This document shows positions 5,748 through 10,572 of a stretch of 10,572 nucleotides of DNA, piece after piece. Below the pieces are notes generated by a model. The model searched no databases, was not told the origin of the DNA, and saw only the letters and a list, made by a program, of their open reading frames with translations. How positions within the stretch are numbered: position 1 is the first letter of the stretch; the number at the start of each line of letters is the position of its first letter. The translations under genes were made by a program, and so were the position numbers. This stretch comes from Nocardia sp. (GTDB taxonomy: Bacteria > Actinomycetota > Actinomycetes > Mycobacteriales > Mycobacteriaceae), in the NCBI GenBank assembly GCA_013361595.1, contig JABFXT010000624.1, positions 1 through 10,572 on the forward strand, written 5' to 3'.

Positions 5748-5773
5748 TTTCGGGTAGCTGTGGCGGAACCGGA

Positions 5774-6229
5774 TCAACCGGCTGCCACGACCTCCAGCGC
5801 GAACTTCGCGGCGACGTCCGGGTGCAGATGGACGGTCACCTGGTGCTTGCCGGTGGCCTTGATATGCGACTTCGGCAGTTCGATGCTGCGCTTGTCCAGG
5901 ACCGGGCCCCCGGCCGTCTTGATCGCGGCGGCGACATCGGACTGGGTGACCGAACCGAAGAGCTTGCCGGTACCCGCGGTCTTGACCGACAGCGAGACCG
6001 ACTCCAGGCCCTCGATGGCCTGCTTCAGTTCGTTGGCGTGGCCGAGGTCGCGCACCCGGCGGGACTCCTGGGCCCGGCGGATGCCCTCGACCTGCTTCTG
6101 CGCACCACGGCTGGCGACAATGGCCAGACCCCGGGGCAGCAGGTAGTTACGGCCGTAGCCGTCCTTGACCTCGACGGTATCGCCGGGAGCGCCGAGGTTG
6201 TCCACATCGGCAGTCAGAATGAGCTTCAT
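5774..6229 (-). CDS. rplI: 50S ribosomal protein bL9
   Basis: bL9 is a large-subunit protein that binds 23S rRNA near the L1 stalk base and helps keep the reading frame. The 151 residues match the usual length. The N-terminal RNA-binding domain with its signature is visible at residues 1-40 ([20 protein letters not shown], then [13 protein letters not shown]). A long connecting helix follows (about 42-75), then the C-terminal domain ending ...[21 protein letters not shown]. It is the last gene of the leftward rpsF-ssb-rpsR-rplI operon, 18 bp after rpsR. An AAAGG ribosome site lies about 13 nt before the ATG. A strong hairpin follows the stop. Confidence 0.98.
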   Translation of the reverse strand: MKLILTADVDNLGAPGDTVEVKDGYGRNYLLPRGLAIVASRGAQKQVEGIRRAQESRRVRDLGHANELKQAIEGLESVSLSVKTAGTGKLFGSVTQSDVAAAIKTAGGPVLDKRSIELPKSHIKATGKHQVTVHLHPDVAAKFALEVVAAG

Positions 6230-6247
6230 TTGCTTTACCGACCTTTC

Positions 6248-6499
6248 TCAGCGAGCCGTCGAAACGTAGGGCAGCAGCGCCATCTCACGCGAGTTCTTCA
6301 CCGCGATGGCGATATCACGCTGGTGCTGTACGCAGTTGCCGGTGACCCGGCGAGCACGGATCTTGCCGCGCTCACTGACGTACTTGCGCAGCAGCGGCAC
6401 ATCCTTGTAGTCGATGTCGACGATTCCGGTCTTGCTCTCTTTGCAGAAAGTGCAAGCCTTCTTCTTGAGCACCTTTTCGCGCGCCGGTGCCTTGGCCAT
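6248..6499 (-). CDS. rpsR: 30S ribosomal protein bS18, zinc-binding (C+) form
   Basis: bS18 binds the platform of the small subunit as a heterodimer with bS6, whose gene starts this operon. It has 83 residues. A C16-x2-C19 pair (ACTFCKE) and C56-x2-H59 (GNCVQHQR) form the zinc site of the C+ paralogue. Many actinobacteria keep a second, cysteine-free copy (C-) in a Zur-controlled cluster elsewhere, used when zinc is scarce, so this is the zinc-replete housekeeping copy. The core [11 protein letters not shown] is conserved. It lies 55 bp after ssb with a GGAG site 9 nt before the ATG. Confidence 0.98.
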   Translation of the reverse strand: MAKAPAREKVLKKKACTFCKESKTGIVDIDYKDVPLLRKYVSERGKIRARRVTGNCVQHQRDIAIAVKNSREMALLPYVSTAR

Positions 6500-6554
6500 T
6501 TTCGTTCACTCCGTATTCTTGGTGGCCCGTCGTCGCGGGCTCGTGCGGGCCGTC

Positions 6555-7097
6555 TCAGAACGGCGGTTCATCGTCCATCCGGCCGCCCCCGAAGGAGCCG
6601 GCCGCGGGCGCGCTACCCCACGGGTCTTCAGCTGCGCCCTGCTCGGACCGTCCACCGCCACCGTTGCCGGCGTTGTAGTTACCACCACCGCCGCTGTTGG
6701 AACCGAATCCGCCACCGCCGCCGCCACCACGGCTGGTCTTGTTGACCTTGGCCGTGGCGTACTTCAGCGAGGGACCGACCTCGTCGACCTCGAGCTCGAC
6801 GACCGTGCGCTTCTCGCCCTCGCGGGTTTCGAAAGAGCGCTGCTTGAGCCGTCCGCTGACGATCACACGGGATCCCCTGGTCAGGCTCTCGGCGACATTC
6901 TCCGCGGCCTCGCGCCAGATATTGCAGCGCAGGAACAGCGCCTCGCCGTCTTTCCACTCGTTGGTATTACGGTCGAAGATGCGGGGCGTGGAGGCCACGG
7001 TGAAATTCGCCACCGCCGCGCCCGCGGGCGTGAATCGAAGCTCGGGATCGGCCGTCAGATTTCCGATGACCGTGATTACCGTATCGCCAGCTGCCAT
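6555..7097 (-). CDS. ssb: Single-stranded DNA-binding protein SSB
   Basis: SSB coats single-stranded DNA during replication, repair and recombination and recruits partners through its acidic tail. It has 180 residues. The OB-fold spans about residues 3-112 ([49 protein letters not shown]). A long Gly-rich linker with Asn and Ser follows (about 123-172), then the partner-binding tip MDDEPPF at 174-180, in the form common in mycobacteria and relatives. I start at the ATG at 7097 because AGGAGG lies 6 nt upstream; a longer frame opens at 7133 but its added residues are unlike SSB. It lies 94 bp after rpsF. Core composition and context mark it as the chromosomal replication SSB, not a phage or plasmid one. 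Confidence 0.98.
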   Translation of the reverse strand: MAAGDTVITVIGNLTADPELRFTPAGAAVANFTVASTPRIFDRNTNEWKDGEALFLRCNIWREAAENVAESLTRGSRVIVSGRLKQRSFETREGEKRTVVELEVDEVGPSLKYATAKVNKTSRGGGGGGGFGSNSGGGGNYNAGNGGGGRSEQGAAEDPWGSAPAAGSFGGGRMDDEPPF

Positions 7098-7191
7098 GGG
7101 GTTCCTCCTGCTCGGTGTGCAGTCCGGGTGCACTCGCCTGTTGCGCTAGAGCCTAGAGACAGGCTCCGACGAAACGGCGGTAGCGCCGGAA

Positions 7192-7479
7192 CTACTTGTC
7201 GTTGCGCAGAACCTTGGTGCGCAGGACCTGCTCGTTGAGGCCCAGCTGGCGGTCGAGTTCGTTCACGGTGGCGGGCTCGGCGGTCAGATCGACAACCGCG
7301 TAGATGCCTTCGGCCTGTTTACGAATCTCGTAGGCGAGGCGCTTACGGCCCCAGATATCGACCTTGTCGATTTTGCCGCCCTCGGTGCGGACAACGCCGA
7401 GCATATTCTCGAGAGACGGTCCGACGGTGCGCTCGTCCATGCTCGGATCGAGGATGACCATCACTTCATAATGACGCAC
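7192..7479 (-). CDS. rpsF: 30S ribosomal protein bS6
   Basis: bS6 is a small-subunit platform protein that pairs with bS18. It has 95 residues with the ferredoxin-like fold: [16 protein letters not shown] at the N-terminus, [29 protein letters not shown] in the middle, and a short C-terminus (TKVLRNDK). The GTG start at 7479 is set by an excellent ribosome site, AGGAGGTGAT, 6 nt upstream (7495-7486). It is the first gene of the operon rpsF-ssb-rpsR-rplI; the promoter must lie in 7480-7769, shared with the divergent glycosyltransferase gene. Confidence 0.98.
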   Translation of the reverse strand: MRHYEVMVILDPSMDERTVGPSLENMLGVVRTEGGKIDKVDIWGRKRLAYEIRKQAEGIYAVVDLTAEPATVNELDRQLGLNEQVLRTKVLRNDK

Positions 7480-7769
7480 GAACCAATCACCTCCTGTGGT
7501 CTTGGGTCGGCCACGGACGGTCCGTGGCAGGAGGTCGTCGCGTCAGCAACCGGGCAAGAGTACCTGAGTGCCCGGCCCACGGCGAAATCGATCTTCGATG
7601 TCAGGTCCACCCGCCGGCCGCGGTGGGAGAAATGGTTTCCGGCGTCCCGTGTGGGCCGTTTCCCGAATTCTTCCCGGCTGTCACGGCCGGTTCGTACCCC
7701 GGATCGGAGCGGACCGGTGCGCATTCGATCGCACAGCAGGCCCCCGGTGCCGCCCACTAGGGTGTGGGT
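7480..7769. promoter_or_regulatory. Divergent promoter region between rpsF and the GT87 gene
   Basis: These 290 bp hold no gene I can support. On the minus strand TTCGCC, an 18-bp spacer and TACTCT (7562-7557) could be the rpsF promoter; the match is weak. The rpsF leader hairpin at 7510-7528 lies between it and the ribosome site. On the plus strand I see only the AGGG ribosome site at 7759-7762 and no convincing promoter for the glycosyltransferase. Confidence 0.4.
7510..7528 (-). promoter_or_regulatory. Hairpin in the rpsF leader, possible bS6:bS18 autoregulatory site
   Basis: GCCACGGAC and GTCCGTGGC are perfect 9-bp arms around one base. In RNA a practical fold is a 7-bp stem with loop ACCGU, which exposes a CCG triplet. 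It lies 14 nt upstream of the rpsF ribosome site. In many bacteria the bS6:bS18 complex represses its own operon by binding a leader structure whose key feature is an unpaired CCG, and this operon encodes both proteins. That this hairpin is such a site is inference; a simple leader hairpin or DNA operator is equally compatible. Confidence 0.35.
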
Positions 7770-9170
7770 ATGTCGATCGGACCGGCCGGGGGTGTGCTCG
7801 GGTCCGATCGCGTGGCGCGCCGCACCGCGATTCTCACGGTCGTACTGCTGTGCGGTGTCACATTGCTGGTCGCATTCCTGAACAAGGCGCGCTGCGCCGG
7901 GGCGCCTTTCCGGACCGACGGCCGCAGCGCCGCTTTCGATTACGTCAAGGATGCCCGGGTCTGTTATTCCGATATCCAGTTCCTCTGGCTGGGCCGCGAT
8001 ATCGACCAGCATATTTTTCCCTACATACACGGCGGAATCACCGCCGACGGCACTCTGACCGGGGGTGCCGTGGAATACCCGGTTCTGAGCGGCCTGCTGA
8101 TGTGGCTCGGCGCGCTGGGGGCGCACAACGATGCCGCGTTCCTACTCCGTTCCGCCCTCCTGCTGGCACCGTTCGCGCTGGTCACCGCCTGGCTGCTGGC
8201 CCGGTTGGCCGGTCGGGCCGCACTGTTGTGGGCGGCGGGGCCGCCGCTGGTGCTGTACGCATTCCACAACTGGGAACTGCCGGTGGTGTGCACGACCGTG
8301 GCGGCTGCCGCAGTGATGGCCTCGACCCGGTTCCCGATACGCGTACGCGGGGCGCTGGCCGCGATGCTGCTGGGGCTGGGGTTCTGTTTCAAGATCTATC
8401 CGGCGATCTTCGTGATCCCGCTGATGCTCTACGTCCTGACCGGCGGAGAACGCGAACGGGCCGGGCCGGGCTCCCGCCCACGGCTGGACTTGGGCGGCGC
8501 CTCGGCGGTCGCGGGGGCGGCGGTCGCGACGGTGGCAGCGGTCAATCTGCCCTTCGCCCTGGCCGGTTACAACGGCTGGCGGGCCTCGATCGAATTCCAG
8601 CAGCAGCGCGAAGCCGATATCACCACGAATTCGATCTGGTACTGGGGCCTGCGGCCGCTGTTCGGTTCGGACCCACTGAGCAGCGCCGCCTTCACCGAAA
8701 CAGTCTCGATCGCCTCACCGACGCTGATCATCGTGTCGTTCGCCGTGGCACTGTGGACGGGATGGCGGCGCTATGCCGAATCGGGGGTGTATCCGTGGCT
8801 CGGTGTCAGCGGGGCGATGCTCTGCGGATTCCTCGTGTTCCACAAGGTGCATTCACCGCAGTACACGCTGTGGTTGATCCCGTTTCTGGTGTTGCTCGCG
8901 GTGCCGTGGCCGGTCGTCTGGAGCTATCTGGCGGCCGATATCGCGATCGGGGTGGGCGTGTTCCGCTACTTCTACACGTTGGGCACCGGGAATTCGGTCG
9001 ACCTGATGGAGGCCGTGGTCCGTTTCGGGGTCTGGGGGCGGGCCACCCTGCTGGTGTTGCTGTTCTGGCTGTTCCTGAAGGTGCCGATGCGGTCGCCGCG
9101 GCTCACCGCGGTGCGTGATCCGGAGCCGGGCGAGCTGGTGAACGAGACCGGATCGGGGACGCGCCGCTGA
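7770..9170 (+). CDS. GT87-type (GT-C fold) polytopic glycosyltransferase, probable mannosyltransferase
   Basis: This 466-residue integral membrane protein resembles the DUF2029/GT87 family, whose mycobacterial members use polyprenyl-phosphate sugars (often mannose) on the outer side of the membrane. About ten hydrophobic segments are visible, among them residues 20-37, 104-117, 125-145, 150-164, 170-185, 196-223, 243-265, 314-330, 342-357, 366-385 and 424-437. The first outer loop carries the acidic patch CYSDIQF (D68), likely catalytic by family analogy, then VEYPVLSG (102-109). FKIYPAIF (207-214) and KVHSPQYTLW (359-368) are other GT87 landmarks. I start at the ATG at 7770, 7 nt after AGGG; an in-frame GTG at 7764 is less well placed. 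The gene is divergent from rpsF. In M. tuberculosis a similar protein (Rv0051) sits upstream of rpsF in the same direction, from memory. Substrate unknown. Confidence 0.8.
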   Translation: MSIGPAGGVLGSDRVARRTAILTVVLLCGVTLLVAFLNKARCAGAPFRTDGRSAAFDYVKDARVCYSDIQFLWLGRDIDQHIFPYIHGGITADGTLTGGAVEYPVLSGLLMWLGALGAHNDAAFLLRSALLLAPFALVTAWLLARLAGRAALLWAAGPPLVLYAFHNWELPVVCTTVAAAAVMASTRFPIRVRGALAAMLLGLGFCFKIYPAIFVIPLMLYVLTGGERERAGPGSRPRLDLGGASAVAGAAVATVAAVNLPFALAGYNGWRASIEFQQQREADITTNSIWYWGLRPLFGSDPLSSAAFTETVSIASPTLIIVSFAVALWTGWRRYAESGVYPWLGVSGAMLCGFLVFHKVHSPQYTLWLIPFLVLLAVPWPVVWSYLAADIAIGVGVFRYFYTLGTGNSVDLMEAVVRFGVWGRATLLVLLFWLFLKVPMRSPRLTAVRDPEPGELVNETGSGTRR

Positions 9171-9187
9171 AGCGGTTCCAATAAAAC

Positions 9188-9201
9188 TAGAACGTGTTAC
9201 A
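9188..9201. promoter_or_regulatory. KstR-like operator, distal
   Basis: TAGAACGTGTTACA matches every fixed position of TNNAACNNGTTNNA, the motif of KstR, the TetR-family repressor of steroid catabolism in mycobacteria and relatives. It lies 17 bp past the glycosyltransferase stop and overlaps a possible promoter (TTCCAA 9176-9181, 16 bp, TACATT 9198-9203), so binding would block transcription. Related TetR regulators of lipid genes can share an AACNNGTT core, so the regulator is not certain. Confidence 0.5.
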
Positions 9202-9242
9202 TTCAAGGTATGACACCTGTCGGGTCCCGCTGCGCCGGCCAC

Positions 9243-9263
9243 CGTCGCAGGAGGTGTGCGACG
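9243..9263 (+). promoter_or_regulatory. Hairpin with an AGGAGG loop in the leader of the NMO gene
   Basis: CGTCGCA and TGCGACG are perfect 7-bp arms around the loop GGAGGTG. The loop, with the last arm base, spells a full AGGAGG ribosome-binding sequence, but no ATG, GTG or TTG follows at a usable distance, so it does not serve an evident gene. It lies 90 bp upstream of the NMO start. It may be a leader structure or a protein-binding palindrome. Confidence 0.3.
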
Positions 9264-9315
9264 TATTCGAGGCCGACGGGTGCCAGCGGCCGGATCAGCC
9301 GCCGCGCGGCAATTA

Positions 9316-9329
9316 TGTAACTTGTTCCA
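9316..9329. promoter_or_regulatory. KstR-like operator, proximal
   Basis: TGTAACTTGTTCCA is a second full match to TNNAACNNGTTNNA, 128 bp downstream of the first and ending 23 bp before the NMO start codon. Two full matches in one 182-bp intergenic region make chance unlikely and suggest the NMO gene belongs to a KstR-type regulon. No second core promoter is clear here, so this copy may act by looping with the distal site or as a road block. Confidence 0.5.
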
Positions 9330-9352
9330 GGCATAGGGAGACCAGCAGCGCC

Positions 9353-10480
9353 ATGCGTACCGATATCTGCGACCGGCTGGGGATCGAGTTCCCCATCTTC
9401 GCCTTCACCCACTGCCGCGATGTGGCAGCCGCGGTCAGCAACGCCGGCGGTCTCGGCGTCCTCGGCGCGGTCGGCTTCACCGCCGAACAGCTCGAGGTCG
9501 AACTGGCCTGGCTCGACGAACACGTCGGCGACAACCCCTACGGCGTCGACCTGGTCATCCCCTCCAAATACGAGGGCAAGGGTATCGACGGCCTCTCCCC
9601 CGAGGAACTGGAAGCCGAACTCGTCAAGCACGTCCCCCAGGGACATCGCGACTTCGCCGAAAAGATCCTCGCCGACCACGGCGTACCGAAGCTCCCCGAA
9701 GAAGAAGTCCACCCGCAGCTGCTCGGCTGGACCGCCACCACGGCCGCCCCGCAGGTAGAAGTGATCCTGCGGCACCCGAAGGCGAAACTCGTCGCCAACG
9801 CGCTCGGTACCCCACCGCCGGAATTCGTCTCCCAGATCCAGGAGTCCGGCCGGTTGATCGGCGCGCTCTGCGGTTCGGTGAAGCACGCGCTGAACCACAA
9901 GGAAGCGGGCCTGGACTTCGTGGTCTGCCAGGGCACCGAAGGTGGCGGCCACTGCGGCGAGGTCTCCTCGCTGGTGCTGTGGCCACAGGTCATCGACGCC
10001 GTGGGTGACCTGCCGGTACTCGCCGCAGGTGGCATCGGCGACGGCCGCCAGGTCGCTGCCGCAATGGCGATGGGCGCTGCCGGCGCCTGGACCGGATCCA
10101 TCTGGCTGACCGTGGAAGAGGCCAATGTGCCGCCCGCCCAGATGAAGACCTACATCGACGCCACCAGCAGTGACACCATCCGCTCCCGCGCCTGGACCGG
10201 AAAGCCGGCTCGGATGCTGCGCAACGACTGGACCGATGCCTGGGAGTCGGCCGATACCCCGGACCCGCTGCCCATGCCCTTGCAGATGATGGTCGCCCTG
10301 GACGGCGTGAAACGCGGCCACCGCTACCCGGAAGCCGCCAAGGACGTCAACTTCAACCCGGTCGGCCAGGTGGTCGGCATGATGAACAAGATGGAACGCT
10401 CGGCCGATGTGATGAGCCGCCTCGTCGAGGAGTACGTCGCAGCCTGCGAACGACTGAACAAACTCAACGGCGATAGTTGA
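9353..10480 (+). CDS. Nitronate monooxygenase-like FMN-dependent oxidoreductase
   Basis: This 375-residue TIM-barrel flavoenzyme belongs to the nitronate monooxygenase/2-nitropropane dioxygenase family. The N-terminus (MRTDICDRLGIEFPIF, then VAAAVSNAGGLGVLGA, 24-39) is typical. The FMN-phosphate loops are visible as GTEGGGHCG (194-202), with H200 at the place of the family's catalytic His, then AAGGIGDGR (224-232) and MGAAGAWTGS (240-249). An acidic, charged insertion at about 70-120 separates the first strands. I chose the ATG at 9353, where family similarity begins and AGGGAG lies 12 nt upstream; an open frame back to 9194 runs through operator sequence. True nitronate oxidation is only one activity in the family: actinobacterial relatives include IpdC of cholesterol ring degradation, and the two KstR-like sites upstream point to lipid or steroid metabolism. 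Exact reaction unknown. Confidence 0.88.
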   Translation: MRTDICDRLGIEFPIFAFTHCRDVAAAVSNAGGLGVLGAVGFTAEQLEVELAWLDEHVGDNPYGVDLVIPSKYEGKGIDGLSPEELEAELVKHVPQGHRDFAEKILADHGVPKLPEEEVHPQLLGWTATTAAPQVEVILRHPKAKLVANALGTPPPEFVSQIQESGRLIGALCGSVKHALNHKEAGLDFVVCQGTEGGGHCGEVSSLVLWPQVIDAVGDLPVLAAGGIGDGRQVAAAMAMGAAGAWTGSIWLTVEEANVPPAQMKTYIDATSSDTIRSRAWTGKPARMLRNDWTDAWESADTPDPLPMPLQMMVALDGVKRGHRYPEAAKDVNFNPVGQVVGMMNKMERSADVMSRLVEEYVAACERLNKLNGDS

Positions 10481-10497
10481 GTTCGGCTGTGTTTTTG

Positions 10498-10570
10498 GCG
10501 CGCTGGCGCGCGCGGGGTTGAGGCCCCCTCAGTCTCGCCGTTCAGGCCTCGAGACTCGAGCCTTCGGCTC
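10498..10570. terminator. Inverted-repeat-rich tail after the NMO gene, possible terminator
   Basis: Several short hairpins follow the NMO stop. They are GCGCGC-TG-GCGCGC (10498-10511), TGAGG-CCC-CCTCA (10519-10531), a CTCGAG-A-CTCGAG palindrome pair near 10547-10559, and GAGCC-TTC-GGCTC just before the window edge. A TTTTT run lies before, not after, the first stem, so none is a canonical intrinsic terminator. The stretch could also be part of an interspersed intergenic repeat. It is cut by the window end and holds no gene I can support. Confidence 0.35.
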
Positions 10571-10572
10571 AT

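Larger units (their letters stand above)
5101..5773. other. 673-bp intergenic region between rplI and dnaB
   Basis: No credible gene lies here. The ORFs that cross it have no ribosome site, odd composition and no recognisable domain. In the same place mycobacteria carry a small hypothetical gene (Rv0057 in M. tuberculosis), which I do not see. The stretch holds, from the dnaB side outward: a perfect 13-bp palindrome at 5193-5205, a candidate dnaB promoter at 5279-5308, DnaA boxes over 5294-5591, a CRP-like palindrome at 5523-5538, a small hairpin at 5674-5688 (CCACCG, loop TTT, CGGTGG) and a 20-bp hairpin at 5703-5747. Length and density of sites suggest a regulatory or DnaA-binding locus, not a degraded gene. 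Confidence 0.8.

Noticed and set aside
5101..5773. The chromosomal replication origin (oriC)
   Set aside because: In this group oriC lies between dnaA and dnaN, which are not here, and no clear AT-rich unwinding element is seen. I keep it as a DnaA-binding locus only.
7098..7133. A longer SSB start at 7133
   Set aside because: AGGAGG is 6 nt before the ATG at 7097, and SSB family similarity begins there.
9194..9352. An N-terminal extension of the NMO protein from the GTG at 9194
   Set aside because: The GTG lies inside the distal KstR-like site, has no ribosome site, and the extra 53 residues do not resemble the family.

Overview
The window is high-GC, densely coding DNA with GTG starts and strong Shine-Dalgarno sites. 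The gene content suggests a mycolic-acid actinomycete, most likely Nocardia or a close relative such as Rhodococcus. The basis is the rpsF-ssb-rpsR-rplI-dnaB order, an SSB ending in DDEPPF, an actinobacterial ars cluster and KstR-like operators. The genus is an inference from content, not a computed placement.

Layout from left to right. (1) 1-1741 is an arsenic resistance unit. arsR reads rightward; arsI (C-As lyase/CadI family) and a partial ACR3 arsenite exporter read leftward, overlap by 4 bases, and share a roughly 95-bp divergent control region holding two similar operator-like elements. (2) 1776-2375 is a RimJ/RimL-type GNAT acetyltransferase, convergent with arsR. (3) 2467-5100 is dnaB, the replicative helicase, split in its Walker A loop by a 417-residue intein. 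The intein begins with Ala and carries the Trp-Cys-Thr signature of class 3 inteins, plus an intact LAGLIDADG endonuclease with two four-cysteine clusters between its motifs. (4) 5101-5773 is a 673-bp non-coding stretch upstream of dnaB. It holds a DnaA-box cluster (three exact TTATCCACA, one exact TTGTCCACA and several near matches), a duplicated 30-bp two-box module, a CRP/GlxR-like palindrome, a plausible dnaB promoter with a DnaA box in its spacer, and a 20-bp-stem hairpin just past rplI. (5) 5774-7479 is the leftward operon rpsF-ssb-rpsR-rplI, with a hairpin in the rpsF leader. (6) 7770-9170 is a polytopic GT87-type glycosyltransferase, divergent from rpsF. (7) 9353-10480 is an FMN-dependent nitronate monooxygenase-like enzyme with two sites matching the KstR consensus TNNAACNNGTTNNA upstream. 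(8) 10481-10572 is a non-coding tail rich in short inverted repeats.

How the parts fit: the centre is core replication and translation (helicase, SSB, three ribosomal proteins). The DnaA-box cluster suggests that helicase supply could be tied to the initiator protein, or that the locus titrates DnaA. The flanks are accessory: arsenic detoxification on the left, and on the right an oxidoreductase that may belong to a steroid-responsive regulon. The strongest candidates for under-described biology are the DnaA-box region before dnaB and the cysteine-rich class 3 intein. No CRISPR array, transposase, tRNA or rRNA was seen.
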